64,000 nucleotides of DNA from Triops longicaudatus (GCA_022885665.1 JAGQDJ010000140.1:1-64000); one strand, 5' to 3'. Counted from the stretch's first letter, positions 50,201 to 62,776 are shown. The notes: generated by a model not told the origin, from the letters alone. Numbers and translations: made by a program.

Positions 50201-53200
50201 CAAAAATAGATAATAAATAATTAATAGAAATAAATACACAATAAATAGAAATAAATAATTATGAATTAGAAATACTATTTTTTATATTAATTAAATTATT
50301 AGAAACTGAAATAAATGGTCAGAAGAAGGTGCGAGGAATTTGTTTAATTCGATTGACTTTATTTTATTTTTATTTACCTTTTAGTATGCTGTAGTGTACA
50401 GTCTTGAGTTAGATGAATTCTAATAAGTTTGTGCTTATGTTTCGTTAGGGCTTCAACATGTCGCATACTCCATCAAGGTTAATATCCATGGCAAAACCTG
50501 CCTACAATGCGATCGTGAAATTGAGTGCGAAGAAACCGGTGATTGTCTTTGTGCCGTCCAGGAAACAGACCAGATTGACGGCTATTGATATTTTGACGTT
50601 CGCAGCGGCAGAGAACCAACCAGACCGGTTCTTGCATTGTGCGGTTGAAGATATTCAGAAGTTCTTAGACAAAATCACAGATAAAGTAAGCAACAGTATT
50701 AATAATGACACTTATCCTTAAAACAAAGAAAAGTAGTAAGTTCAGTATCATTTACAGGTTTAGTTACATTTTATTTTCTTATTTTTTAGTCTTTTACTCA
50801 TAGATTCGTTAACTCTTTGAATATAAATGTACAGGAATTCTACGTATAATATTTAACCGAATACTTTTCACGTAGACTCTGCAAGAAACTTTGCAACAAG
50901 GCGTGGCCTATTTGCATGAAGGGTTGTCAGTGTCGGATAAGCGGATTGTGGAACAACTCTTTGAATCCGGAGCCATTCAAGTAAGTGTACCCTATTCTGA
51001 TTGTCAGTACCTAAGGAATTTTGTAGGAGTGCTTCCTCGTTCTTCGTTGAAAATCTTTATGTATAACTGGATGTTTTGTGTTTATTTATTTTTATATATT
51101 TTTTATTTGAGTTTTATTTTTGCTTTTTTTTTTCCTCGCAGCTCAGTGTAGCGTAGTGGGTATAGAAAATAATTGCAAAATTACGAGGCGTTGAAAACGT
51201 CTAGTTTACATTAGTGCAGTCATTACGTATTGACTTTATTACCGACGTTTAATAATTTTCACTTTGCTTTTGTAGGTAGCAGTTTGCTCGAAGAATTTGT
51301 GTTGGGCCATTGGCATTTCGGCATATTTAGTCGTAATCATGGACACGGTCAGCTATAACGGACGCTTGCACACGTATGAAGATTATGCCCTCACGGATTT
51401 GCTCCAGATGGCGGGCAAAGCCAATCGGCCTTTGGAGGACGATGACGCCAAGTGCGTCTTGCTCTGCCAATCGTCCAAAAAAGATTTCTACAAGAAATTT
51501 TTATACGAACCCTTACCTATTGAGGTACAATGTCGTTCCAGAACTTCATTTTGCAGCTAGTCTACGATGTTATCCATTTAAAAAAAAAATATTCATGCTT
51601 TCTATTCCGATCGTTGGGCTACATTTTCGATATTTCATGTTAACGTGTTTTCATTTTGATTTTATTTTAATCATTTTTTTTAATATTTATTTTAATTTAT
51701 TTCGTGCATTTAACCGTATTTTTCATAAAAAATTGTTTTAAGACGGGCATTTTCTTATGTTAATGAGTCCGTTTCTTTAACACAGAGCCATTTGGACCAC
51801 TGTCTGCACGACCATTTCAACGCCGAAGTCGTGACGAAGACCGTTGAAAACAAGCAAGACGCGGTGGATTACTTAACGTGGACGTTCCTGTACCGGCGTT
51901 TGACTCAAAATCCCAACTACTACAATCTCCAAGGCGTGAGCCATCGTCACATTTCCGATCACTTGTCAGAATTAGTCGAAAATACCCTAAATGACTTGGA
52001 ACAGTCCAAGTGTATCGCCATCGAAGAAGAGGTCGACGTCTCGGCGTTGAATTTGGGCATGATTGCCGCTTATTACTACATCCACTACACCACCATCGAA
52101 TTATTCGCGCTTTCCTTGAACGCCAAGACCAAAATCCGCGGCTTGCTCGAAATCGTGGCCGCGGCCGCCGAATACGACCACTTGCCCATTCGCCACGGCG
52201 AAGAGGCGGTGCTCCAAGCATTGGCCCAGCGCTTGCCCCATAAACCACCCCCGAATGCCAAGTACAACGACCCACATGTTAAAGCCGGATTGCTGTTGCA
52301 GGCCCATCTGAGTCGGGTACAATTAAGCCCGGAATTACAGCAAGATACTGAAGAAGTTTTGACGAAGGTATGCTTTATTTCCTCGATCTAGTAACTGAAA
52401 ACATCAAGTCTAGTCATTTGGAATTATTATTCTCAATTTTGTACTTTTTAAACAATAAGTAAAACTTTAGTAATTTATCATTTGTACTATGTGCATTAAT
52501 TGTGGATTTTAGACAAAATTTTCATTTTGTTTCAAATTAGAGAATTTACTTTTATTTATTTACAATGAGTTTTTTTTGGAACTCGAATATTTGGTTCTAT
52601 TAATGCGTGTTATGGTAATGAATTTTTGCGTAGTTGAGTTACATTTATTTTTAAATTCATCGGTAATTTCTTTTGTTATTGTGTTCGTAAATGTATTTTT
52701 TCGTACTTATTTATTTGTATAGTTTCTATTTCTTTATTTTTGTTTTTTATTTGTTTATTTTTATGTTATTTTATTTACTTTATTTTTGCGTATTTTCTGT
52801 CTCTCGGAGAGTTCGCATATGCTTTCTTAAGGTAGGAATGCTTTTACCGCTTCTATTTGTGGTTTCTGACACTCGAAGTAATTGAAATCTTTACCGAACA
52901 GGCAATTCGTTTAGTTCAAGCGTGCGTGGATGTGTTAAGCTCGAATGGGTGGCTTTCGCCTGCGGTTGCAGCTATGGAATTATCACAGATGGTGACACAA
53001 GCCATGTGGAGCAAAGACTCGTATTTGAAACAGTTGCCACACTTCAATGCGGAAATTATTCAGCGATGCACAGAGAAGGTGACTTTGCAGATTTCAAACT
53101 CCTTTCCATTTTTCCTTTCGATTTTGGAAAGGATTTTCTTGTCTATTCCTTAATATTCCTTTCTCGGTTAGTTTTCTTCTTTACTGATGATTAGGTTCGA

Positions 53201-54589
53201 TAATAGATTGATGTCTATTAATAGATTGATGCTAGCATTTGTATATTAGAGTTGTCGAACCATTTCACTGTTTCATGCCAAAAAAGTGAACTTTTTTCAT
53301 GTATGTATTTTTCTCATTCATTTTCATTCCTCAGTTTTGCTTTTAAAAGGCATTTTTTTCAATATGTCTTACTTTTCTCGTTTTTTTAAAATAATTTTTA
53401 TTATTAGCATTTTTGGCATTCTACTTCCGAAATTGAACTAGTCATTTAAGAGCGGAATTTAAAGCTTGATTTTTTTTAAAAAAAAATTTTTAATATTTTT
53501 TTAATATTTTTTTTTCCAATCTGCAAGTTTTAATGCGTTTCTTTTGTTGCATTAAGGGCGTTGAAGCCATCTTTGACATCATGGAATTGGAAGACGACGA
53601 GCGTAACTCGATGCTGCAATTAACGGACGCACAAATGGCTGACGTGGCGCGTTTCTGCAATCGGTACCCGAATATTGAATTATCCTACGAAGTCGCGGAT
53701 AAGGATAGTTTGAAGCGTGGAGAAACGGTGGTGGTGAATGTCAACTTGGAACGGGAAGATGAAATGGTTGGGCCTGTTATTGCCCCCTTTTTCCCTCAGG
53801 TAGCAATTTTTTATGGTCCCTTAGATATGAATGTGGAGAAAAAAAGTTTGGACTTGTAATTATTTCTGAAATAGCTAATCCCGTTATTTTCTGGATTTAT
53901 TTTTTATTTTTCAAACACCATATGTACAGATGTTGCGAGCTATAAAAGTGTTCTGGTTTATTTCAGTTAATTTTTTTCTGTGTTAAATTATTTTAAACTC
54001 TTTTGTAAATTGCGCGAAGAGTGATTCTGATTTATGGAAGATTGAAGACGTGAGATATATTTTAATGAAACTCAATTTTATTTTACAGAAACGCGAAGAA
54101 GGTTGGTGGGTCGTGGTGGGTGACCCTAAGAGCAATGCGTTGCTCTCAATTAAACGGCTGACGTTGCAACAAAAAGCGAAGGCTAAACTGGATTTTGTAG
54201 CTCCATCACCAGGTATGATATAAATTAAGTAATTTACTTGGGTGACTAACGGTATTAAGAATGATAAAAATACGTATGAGGCAGTCGAACGTTAGTTATT
54301 AACAATAGTCTCTTATACTGGGAGCAAATTATTGTCATCTTCTAGAGTTAATTATCTACCATGTTATTTTATATTAAATTAGGATTGTATATACGCCGAC
54401 AAATCACGCATTTTTTTATGCAGTGGCTTACTGTTTATATGCGATAATAATTAGCAATTTGTTTGTTTAGGACAACATTCGTACACATTGTACTTTATGA
54501 GCGACTCGTACATGGGCTGCGACCAGGAGTACAAGTTCTCAGTGGAAATCGGAGAAGCATCAGACAACTCGGGATCCGAATCGGATTAG
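41256..54589 (+). CDS. SNRNP200: U5 snRNP 200-kDa helicase (Brr2)
   Basis: Exons: 41256-41300, 41370-41533, 41598-41769, 41844-42036, 42145-42305, 42452-42701, 42973-43380, 43456-43649, 43836-44514, 44758-44984, 47521-48792, 48982-49348, 49581-50098, 50449-50685, 50876-50980, 51276-51524, 51786-52367, 52902-53078, 53557-53799, 54089-54212, 54471-54589; 2161 residues (human 2136). Brr2 unwinds U4/U6 snRNA during spliceosome activation. The first Ski2-like cassette is intact: APTGAGKT, DEIH (about residue 639), SATLPN, QMLGRAGRPQ. The second keeps APTGSGKT (about 1372) but has DDLQ (about 1476) where human has DEVH, and SKNLCWAIG where human has SRSLCWGMN, fitting the known non-catalytic role of this cassette. 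Each cassette is followed by a Sec63 module. The acidic N-terminus matches the family. Intron 10 (44985-47520) hosts seven tRNA genes. Confidence 0.97.
45373..45468 (+). repeat. 48-bp perfect tandem duplication upstream of the tRNA array
   Basis: The unit TGAGTCATACTCTCAAGCAC and onward at 45373-45420 is repeated at 45421-45468, ending 22 bp before the first tRNA. The two units look identical, indicating a recent duplication. Confidence 0.9.
45491..45572 (+). tRNA. tRNA-Ser(AGA), copy 1
   Basis: 82-nt class II tRNA: acceptor GCAGTCG pairs with CGACTGC, discriminator G. Box A is TGGCCGAGCGG, anticodon loop CTAGAAA (anticodon AGA, reads UCU), long variable arm with CCC/GGG stem, box B GGTTCGAATCC. 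An oligo-T terminator follows within 10 bp. It is intronic to SNRNP200, same strand. Confidence 0.97.
45825..45906 (+). tRNA. tRNA-Ser(AGA), copy 2
   Basis: Same 82-nt sequence as copy 1 except box A GAGTGG instead of GAGCGG. Anticodon AGA in a 7-nt loop, long variable arm, oligo-T after AAAAA. Spacer of 252 bp to copy 1. Confidence 0.97.
46056..46137 (+). tRNA. tRNA-Ser(AGA), copy 3
   Basis: Identical body to copy 2 (GAGTGG box A, anticodon AGA). Followed directly by ATTTTTTA as RNA polymerase III terminator. Confidence 0.97.
46301..46382 (+). tRNA. tRNA-Ser(AGA), copy 4
   Basis: Identical body to copies 2 and 3; T7 terminator starts 5 bp downstream. Confidence 0.97.
46537..46618 (+). tRNA. 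tRNA-Ser(CGA), copy 5
   Basis: Same scaffold but the loop is CTCGAAA, giving anticodon CGA (reads UCG). The 3' acceptor strand is CGGCTGC, making one G-U pair with GCAGTCG. T9 run 6 bp downstream. Both boxes A and B are intact, so it should be expressed as a distinct serine isoacceptor. Confidence 0.95.
46762..46843 (+). tRNA. tRNA-Ser(AGA), copy 6
   Basis: Identical body to copies 2-4. The T6 terminator is about 10 bp downstream, after AAGAAACCA. Confidence 0.96.
47119..47200 (+). tRNA. tRNA-Ser(AGA), copy 7
   Basis: Identical to copy 1, including GAGCGG in box A. T7-8 terminator 4 bp downstream. It lies 320 bp before SNRNP200 exon 11. Confidence 0.97.
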
Positions 54590-56431
54590 TGAAATATCCT
54601 CCATTTTTGCAACATCTGTTTTTTGAATTTTCTGACGTTTTTTTAGTGCTCGAAGAAGATAAGGATAAGGAGAAACGGATTTCAAAATACATTCTTATGA
54701 GTAAAATAACTAAAGTTACTTACTATTCGTCATAATCGTTAGATATATGTCAACTGTAACAGTCAGTTTTTTTATTATTATTATTTTTTTTTTTTTTGGT
54801 CTTATTCGCTTTGCCATAAATATATTTTGCTTCTGTTTGTTATAATAGAGCATTTGTCAAGCATTGTATTTTGTTCGCTCTTATGAATATCATCCATTCG
54901 TGGTACTTATTTATTTCGAGTTACATCATTCAAGCTGATACCGATAGAAATGTAAGTTTGGGCTCCAAACGAGGTTCGTAGAAATAACACTTCAAAAGTC
55001 GATTTGTTAGCTTTTCTCGCTTTCTGGTTTCTCACTTTAAAATGGGACTAGGCATAGGAGTTGAAAGGCTTTTAATGCTCTAGAAAAAACCGTTAGGCTT
55101 CGTAACCAGGCTTTGTGATTCAAGCAAGCGAAGAAAAATTGGACGTTTTTTTCGGGTAGTGCTAAATGAAAGAGTTCCAAGTAACATTTTTTGGTAGAAG
55201 TAGGTGAGTGTTTTTCAAATTTGGGATCCTGTTACTCGTTATCGTCCTAGCGGCGACGTTGAGATGAAAACTCAGCTGGCCAGCGTGTGTGTGTTCCAGT
55301 TTCCTAACAGTCTTCTGTGCGATCAGTCGGTGTTCCTTTCTCGTTCATTTCTCGTTTCTTAAGGTAAGATTTATTCCCTAATTACGTTTTGTTTTTATTT
55401 ATTATTATTAATCAATTAAGTCTTATTTAATATATGTGCAAGCGTCGAAATGGAATATTAGTATTAATCTTTCCAGTAAAATATTAGTATTAATCTTTTA
55501 TCACTAAAATAAATAAGGGAAAATGCAATAAAACGTTTATTTTTCGGATTTGTAAGTTCTTAGTGTCCAGACTCGCAAGTGAGTAAACGTTGAATTCAAA
55601 GGTTGAATGATTCCAGTGATTCTGTATTTTGCGAGATTTCCTCATCAACCGAAAGTCAAAGTTCAATTCAACAACCTTTTGATTCATTACACTCATTAAA
55701 TTTAGCATTTTTTTCAAAATCCCACAAGTTTTCGTTAAAACGAACGAAAACTGACGAAATTTTGTGTAAAAACGTAAAGATTTTCGGTAGCGAACTTTGA
55801 CGGCGTTTTCAAAGGAAAGGCCTATTATCGTATGTTAAGTGTAAAAACTATAAATAATCGACATCTTGAGTGCCAACGTAAGTTATTTTCATGGGACGTT
55901 TCAAGAGGGCCTAACGGTAGTTTTGAAGTTAATCCTCACATTATCACTCGTCTGAGACGTCATAAGCGTTTTCTTGCTTACGGTGTAGAAAGAACTTCAT
56001 GGAAATATTAGGGTTTTTCACGCCTAAAAAGGGAAGGTTACGAGTGTGTGTTACACTTGTGTCACTTTGTGTCATATTTGCACAATTGGCTTGCCCGGAA
56101 ACGTCTACGTTTTTTCCGGCCTTTACAAACTGAACGAAGGGAAAAATAGACATTACGTCAAGGGCGACGTCTATTTTTCGCCGTCTTTTAAAGCTTTTTT
56201 TTAGTATACACTGAAAAAAGGAAAGAAGAAAACGGACAAGAATTATGGGATAAAATAAAAGTGGGCTAAATGTAAAGAATTTAGTATGTACGAAGGATAG
56301 CAATTCACTTCGTTAGAATGCAAATGAAGGAGTCTGTGCTAATTCTGTGAATTTCCATACGAAATTCTTTGCATCTTATTTCTGAGAAAAATGCCGACGC
56401 TTAGCAACAATATCCTTGTCTATGTAAAGTA

Positions 56432-56471
<40 letters not shown>

Positions 56472-57883
56472 TGGATTTTCGTCTGTCACTTAGTACATTG
56501 TACCGGTCAATAGCTGAGAGCTAATTTTGGTTGGCTTAATACCTCGACGAGCGTGACGTTCTTGTCCCAACTTTTCGAAACTAAAAGAACGCATTCTTTT
56601 CCAACTTCTTTTTTTTTTTTTTTTTTTTTGAAGCATGGTCTTAGTACTAGGACCGTGTTTACACGAGATAAAAATTCGAGTTACAAGCTAGCAAAGCTCT
56701 GAAGCGTCCATAAGGTTCATTTAAAAGGGTCAAATATTTGAATATCTGTAAAGAAATCCTGAAGGCTAACAATTTAAAAGGTTCAGTGACGTCACGCAGG
56801 ACGCTGACAACGCGTCGATTACAGTGGAATGTTCGCGAGGCTTAAAACGGTTCTGCTTCGCTAGCCAGTCTAGTTTTCCCGGTTTTCAAAATTTTCAACG
56901 AAAAATAGAAGTAGAACAGAAGATGTGCACCTGTTTGCACACATGCATGCATTCGCGCCGTTTCGAGTTCTTTTTACGACTGGGTTAATGTTTAAGGTCA
57001 AGTAGTACGGAACTGTAAAAGGCGTGCCCCTTAGGCGAAAAGGCGTTCGCTGTGGTGGCAGTACATGTCCAAAAAGAAGATGTATGAAGGGGAAGGTCGT
57101 TGGTTAAGAAACTGGAATTCCGAGATGCTGCAAACAGCGTACAACACAGAAGAATTAGAAAAACAAATCACGTTAATTCACCCCACCCTAGTGACCTTTT
57201 TTGTTTAAGACAATTATGGTTGGTTCATTTGCATGTAATTTTCATATGAAATCTTTCAAAACTCATCTGTAATCTTGAGCAACTTTTTGGATATAAATGC
57301 CTGAATACTTTTCGAATAAATATGATCGGAACTTGTTAACGAAGGCTATGTTGAGTTGAGGCAATGCCGGACTCGACTATATCTTCAATGTAATGGAGGA
57401 GGAGATGGTTGTCTGTCACGGTAGCTATTTTGGTGTGAAAACTTTCCCTTTTTTTCCCGTGGCATGTGACGAGAAACGCGGTAAAAGGGAATCTCCTCTA
57501 TGCGTGCTCACGCGGTTTCCCGGAAGCGTCACAAGGTGTAACCGCAAGTCTCCCATAGTTTTAGGGATATAGCACCTATTTAGCGTGAAATAATAGATTT
57601 GGACGGTTTCCAGACCTAGACTTGAAAAACCTTCATACATATATCCTTCATATATCCAAGCCGTGAAACCATACAAGAACGAAACAATATATCATTACAA
57701 AGGTCACCGAAAACGAGTGACAGTGAATCCCATGTGGTCTTGGAACACTTCTGTTACGTTTACACAAGCCAACTTCTTACGCAACTCATACGAGGTTATT
57801 CTGAACTCATGTCATAGCTTGTTGGCCGAAATAAGACCAGAAAAGTGAAAGAATAAGCCCAGTTGACGGTAATTTTGATGTAG
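54590..57883. other. 3.3-kb spacer between SNRNP200 and the HOPX-like gene
   Basis: No recognised exon. Contains a (TTA)12 microsatellite at 56434-56469 and a 21-nt T run at 56609-56629. Some CG-containing single-copy sequence lies at 55200-55330 and 56760-57100; the latter is a plausible promoter zone for the homeobox gene, but no specific site can be named. Confidence 0.4.
56434..56469 (+). repeat. (TTA)12 microsatellite
   Basis: Twelve uninterrupted TTA units. Confidence 0.95.
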
Positions 57884-58193
57884 ATGTCGCTATCACCGCT
57901 GAAGGCGTTTAACCCTGTGCACAAACCTGTGCAAATCCCGGTTCCGAATATTAACGAGCATCAAGAAGCCGTTCTGGAATCTCACTTCGCAAGAAACAAG
58001 ACCATTCATCCTACAGATGTCCAATTGCTGGCAGCCGAGACCGGATTGATCGAAGAACAAGTCCAAGTAATTGAGTCATTACAATTTGTCTTGTTTCAAA
58101 AACTAATTTTTGAGTCTCTAGCGATGGTTTTCGAATCGTGTAGCCCACTGGCGGAAAGAACAAGGCTTGGGCCCCATTGGTAGCCGTTTTTAA
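57884..58193 (+). CDS. HOPX: HOPX-like homeodomain-only protein
   Basis: Two exons, 57884-58066 and 58122-58193, separated by a 55-bp intron; 84 residues against 73 in human HOPX. Almost the whole protein is one homeodomain: helix 1 around AVLESHFARNKTIHP, helix 2 DVQLLAAETGL, helix 3 EEQVQRWFSNRVAHWRKEQG, then GLGPIGSRF. Human HOPX has LIAAEAGLSEEETQKWF..RLAKWR..EGLP in the same place. The Trp-Phe core is kept, while the Asn normally contacting DNA (WFQN) sits as WFSNR. Vertebrate HOPX binds no DNA and works through partners such as SRF. The first ATG is placed right after an acceptor-like TTTTGATGTAG, so an upstream leader exon is likely. It converges on ZDHHC16, with stops 142 bp apart. 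Confidence 0.8.
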
Positions 58194-58300
58194 ACTACAC
58201 TTTTATTCGAATGCCCGTTTTGTTTTATACCTGCGTTAATTCTTGCCGTGGAAAACTAATAACTGTTGAATTACACCAAAAAAGTTACAAAATGGCGCAA

Positions 58301-58306
58301 TTTATT
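58301..58306 (-). terminator. Poly(A) signal of ZDHHC16
   Basis: AATAAA on the minus strand, 29 bp after the ZDHHC16 stop, between the two converging genes. Confidence 0.5.
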
Positions 58307-58334
58307 AAGTACGATACAAGTTGCACAAAAGATG

Positions 58335-60065
58335 TTACAAAGTTATTTCATATCCTTTGCACCTTTCACGCACTTTCCACCGGATACCGTCTCCCGTCGG
58401 CAGATGGGGTGACGGTAGTAATACACACATCCATGATCTGTATTCGTTAATGCCCAAAAAAGTCATCCAGTTTTCTCTCCATCCCAAATCGTACTGATTG
58501 TAAAATTCCTAAATTTGTGAAACAAAAGTACATAAAAAATATAAAAGAACGTAAACACGTTACTTTTCCTGCTTTAGCGAGTTTTTCTTTCTCGGTTCCG
58601 TTTATCAAATTCTCAATACTCGTCTCCGCTTTGGAAATTAGCATTCCGTGCCAGTACGCCAACGCCCCTAGTGCAGCCAATACACCTGTAAGTTGAGTAA
58701 TAACAATTTAATCTATTTTTGAATTGTGACTTTTACTTTTTTTATTTCATTTTCGCTTACCAGACGTTAAAACCGCGGTGTAAATTATAAACGCTCTTTT
58801 CCACTTAAAAGGAAGAGGCTCTATGGGTGTATCAGTCTAATATGCAAAAGATACTAGTCAAAAAATGCGTCTGCAGAAATATTACTAGCGACCTACTACT
58901 ACTACCATGGTACCATTAACGAAGTTAACCGGGTAGCCTACAGGTGGCGTATCCTCCTCTGTCATAAGCTCGTGCCAGGCTACCGGGAAGCCGAAAAACA
59001 TGACGAACGAACACCCGAGGCACATGTATACCATATACATGTAAAAGTAACGGTAATTGTAAAATCCTACGCAGTTATTTAACCACGCTACATCGAAGAA
59101 CGACACAAAAATAATAAAAAAAAATTACGACGGATTTTCTTTATTGTAATGTTTAATGAATTACGGCAATGATGGTCCATTCGTAGAATACATTTTTTGC
59201 AAACCGAGCAATGGTGAGTACGAGGTGGTTTGGGTCCGAAACATTTTTTGCAAACCCCGATATTACCCGTAATCATGCAATCCTATAAAAATACAAGTTA
59301 TAAAAGGGATATGACGGCTTGTGCTAAGAAGATTACTTCTGGTGGATAACCGGGACAAGTCACAACGGCCATATAATAATGGAATGTAATATTGAGTAGT
59401 AGCCAGTAGCCATAAATGACTAGTAAAACGGTGCCGGCAGGCGTAATACTGAGGTAAAACGGCAATCCGAGCCAGTGAGCGACGAAAACCACGGATGCGG
59501 TTAAGCATGTTACCATGAACACGAAAATCTGCAGAAATAAACAGTAATTCAAAAAGAATTCGGTTAATTCAGGCTATTTTTAAGTTTAATTTCTCTTAGT
59601 TAATTATAATTGAACCAAATAAACTCTAGTTATGTTTGAACCAAAATTAACTTGACACTTATGCATAGAACGATTTTAAGTTCCGCGTTCATTTGAATGC
59701 TATATTTTTACATTTATTTTAAAAAAATTATTAATGTTTTATAGCATTGGTAAAAAAATACGGGTAAATACTATCTGTTTTCTTCGTTATCTCTAAAGAA
59801 GCATTGTTTATATACTGACTTAACTGGACCGAGCGAGGCGACAAAATGATCCACTATCCAAAAGATAGGCTTGAGCAAGTAATCTGTCAAGTTATCCAAA
59901 TCACTATCACTTGCATGACTCAAGCTCTGGATGGCACGGCACGGCCAAACAATAACAAATCTTTCAATAAACCATTAAACATTCATTATTTTCTGCACAA
60001 AGCTTCTCTTTTTACTTTTACCTCGTTAGTAGAAATAGTCGTTTGACCCGTCGGCGGATTTCCAT
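58335..60065 (-). CDS. ZDHHC16: DHHC palmitoyltransferase, ZDHHC16 type
   Basis: Eight exons on the minus strand: 60022-60065, 59825-59960, 59337-59528, 59165-59282, 58906-59087, 58761-58836, 58564-58685, 58335-58508; 347 residues against 377 in human, phases consistent. It transfers palmitate to cysteines of membrane proteins, by family in the ER/Golgi. Transmembrane segments near IFVFMVTCLTASVVFVAHWL and TVLLVIYGYWLLLNITFHYY precede the cysteine-rich domain CKKCFGPKPPRTHHCS with catalytic DHHC at residues 160-163 and PWLNNCVGFYNYRYF. Two more hydrophobic segments follow, then LGALAYWHGMLISKAETSIE and FLGINEYRSWMCVLLPSPHL, which fit ZDHHC16 specifically. The 44-bp first exon (MEIRRRVKRLFLLT) is the least certain part, chosen because the phase and a GTAAAA donor fit. 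Confidence 0.9.
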
Positions 60066-62776
60066 TTGCACTAAGTAGGATTTAGCGATATCAAAATTCT
60101 CCACGGGTCTTATGGACAATCCCCGCCTCTGTCCAATGCAAAGCCCCTCCCCTGGCCAAGAAGCAGGAAGAGTAGTCTTAGTTCACTATTTAACATGCGA
60201 AAAAGAGGACTCGCGTCTCGCACGCTGGTAGCATCCGTTGCTACAGCCGTGCTCCCGTTGTTAGGCTAACAGAAGCCCAAGAACCAATGGAAGTTTGTAA
60301 TGTAACTCGAAGGTGCATACGCTATCCTTTTGGACCATTTGGGCCCCCAGGAGTGTGTATTTGGTCCTGCCTAACTTGCACTTTCAGTGCCGGTGTCCGT
60401 AACTTCTTACTCTCCCTGTTCCCTAAAAGTCAGCTGATAGTAACTGCCACGTGTGAGTTAACGGGTGGATCGAACACATATTGACTTTTGATTATCCAAG
60501 CGTTATAAAGGTAATTACATGCATAACCTCTTTAAGTAGCTTACTTTGGCGAGAAAGCCTCTTACAACAGACCGGTTTTGCACTTTAAGTACTGCCTTCG
60601 GAATCTTCTTTTTAACCATTGATGGTCTCTCTTATTTACTTTGGAAAAATTTACCAGAAACGTCTACTTGATACCCATTTCCCCCTACAAGCCACGCAGT
60701 TTACTTCCAACCTACACTGCTTATTCTATAGGTGAAGTGTAAAATTCATCTAGAATTTTTTTAATTTTTTTTCTATAATTTTATTTTAGTGTGCTATTGA
60801 ACTTGAATTTCTTTAGAACATAAACACATTTTTAAAAAGTTAACTAATGTATGGAAGAATTAATTAAGTTCATTAGCGAAACCTTATGTGTCTGATGAAT
60901 TCCCACATCTTTGAGAAACGCAAAGCTTGTAGAATATCCCACCCACTTTCCCACCCTTTCACCCCGCTTCGCCCGAGCCATTGACTTCCCCTTTTCCTTT
61001 CCTGTTTGTCCGACGCAAGCCTTCGCTACTTTTTCCTGTAGGGGGCTTTCAGGCTAGCTTTCGGGCCAGCGAGCGTGTCCGCAAGCGGCAGCGTTCGGGT
61101 TTCCTTAAGGATGTGGAGCCTGGGTCGTCGCCATGGCCTTGTCACGGTCCGCAACCCGCGACCGCACGCTGCGCAAGTCACTCCTCCCCCTGGGCGCTAC
61201 CATTCCAGCCTCGTAGTCTCCTTGACTGCCCAGGTTTCAGTCATTGGCCGACCCTCCCCGGCGTCACGTCCTTAACGTGCTCGGGAACTATATATATTTA
61301 TATATAACAGGAAAAAGAAGAGGGGAATACTTTATTTTTTTTCCGAGTTCTACGTAACTTCAACAATTAAAACAATCCCCAAGTCTTTCTCCCGTTCAGT
61401 TTTCTCATCAAATACGCCATTTTCTCCATTTCAAGGCCTTTGTAAGTGAACTTTCGTGATTTTCCGTCACATCAGCTGATTACAGAAAATTTAACCTAAA
61501 AGCGGTAAAAAAAATTGCTGTTTATCCCTACGAATCGGCAAAACTGTGGAAACGTGCGTGAAGTGCCAGACAAGCGAGATTTGTCCTAACCAAAAAAGTG
61601 CACTCGAGTTTTTTCAAATTAAAAATCGATCCTCCATCCCCCCAGCCAAGAAGTATTAGCAGCAAACTGGTCCCGACAGCTATTCGCGGTTCAACGTCCC
61701 CTTATTTTTGGCCTGGACGGTGAGAGCTCGCTTCCCATTGGCTCTTTTTATGCCCAGCGTCTTGGAATAAGATTTTTAACAAATAAACTGCCCCCATCGA
61801 AGATTTTTTTTAGTTAGGCAAATCTTACTTTTTACTTTCCTAAAAATAGAAAAAAATTGTCTTCAGTTTTTCAGTTTCTCGAATCTTCGGATTAAAAAAA
61901 CTAATAAAAAATAAAAGTTCGGAAAATTCCTTCCTTGAACGCAAAAAGCCAGTTTTTGCGATTATTCCTTCTTAAAAAGAAATATTACCTAAGGCTTAAG
62001 GTGAACTCCAGCATTATTATACATAACCTTAAATTGCGTCATGCGTTAATGTGTTTTGCACACACAAGTGCATATTTCAAAGAATTTATGAATATTCGTT
62101 TATTTAATGCATTTTACTGAAAAAATTCGCTTGGAGCTTAAGCAAATACTTAGTAATTTTTACATGTAAATATCTCGTTATAACGAACCTCTACAGACAA
62201 ATTGGTTCATTATATCAGACGTATTTTGGTACTTCTCTATTATACAGTCCGTGAAGTTTTTGGTAATAATAAATCCAGTTATGCTAAATTGAGGTAAGTT
62301 AGTTTAAATCAGGTTTAATTTTCACGCTAAGTGCGTCCGGAACCAAAACAAGATGTGACGTAATTTAGCCCTGTTTTTTAATCGATTTTTAAAACCTTAC
62401 GAACCATACACATTTACTTGCAAAGCTAATTTGTGCAAAAGTTTCACTCAAAAAGCTGTAGTGTCTGGAAATAGTCTACGAACAGTATAATACAGAAGTG
62501 CCTCTGTTTCTTTACATTAACATAACTCGGAACCTTAAATTAAGTTCGCAATAACCGTTAGTTCATTATAAAAGGAGTTTATAATAACGAGATTGTGCTG
62601 TGGTTTCAAGGATTCTGGCATTGAAAACAGAATTTTGCATAATTTATTTCAGAATTTAAGATTTAATTTGTTTACGGCTTTGAACTAAAAATTTGCATAA
62701 TTTTGAATTTTTCGTTGTTATGATTGCATTGAAGAAGAGGTTAAAGCTTAGATCTTTCTTCTTTCTTATGATACAG
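60066..62776. other. Divergent 2.7-kb spacer
   Basis: Lies between the ZDHHC16 5' end and the last gene. A GC-richer block at about 60950-61280 is followed by a TATATATTTATATATA run at about 61290-61306. Open frames in the block resemble no known family. A pogo-like MITE is at 62161-62600. Confidence 0.4.
62161..62600. repeat. Longer pogo-like element (440 bp)
   Basis: The left end reads TAAATATCTCGTTATAACGA; the right end reverse-complements to CAGCACAATCTCGTTATTAT. An internal ATATCAGACGTATTTTGGTA matches the ATATCAGACGC motif of the 172-bp copies. It carries no transposase frame. Confidence 0.55.

Noticed and set aside
60981..61307. 108-codon ORF in the GC-richer block upstream of the last gene
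   Set aside because: Two overlapping frames are open, neither resembles a known family, and the block ends in a TA repeat; treated as possible promoter sequence only.
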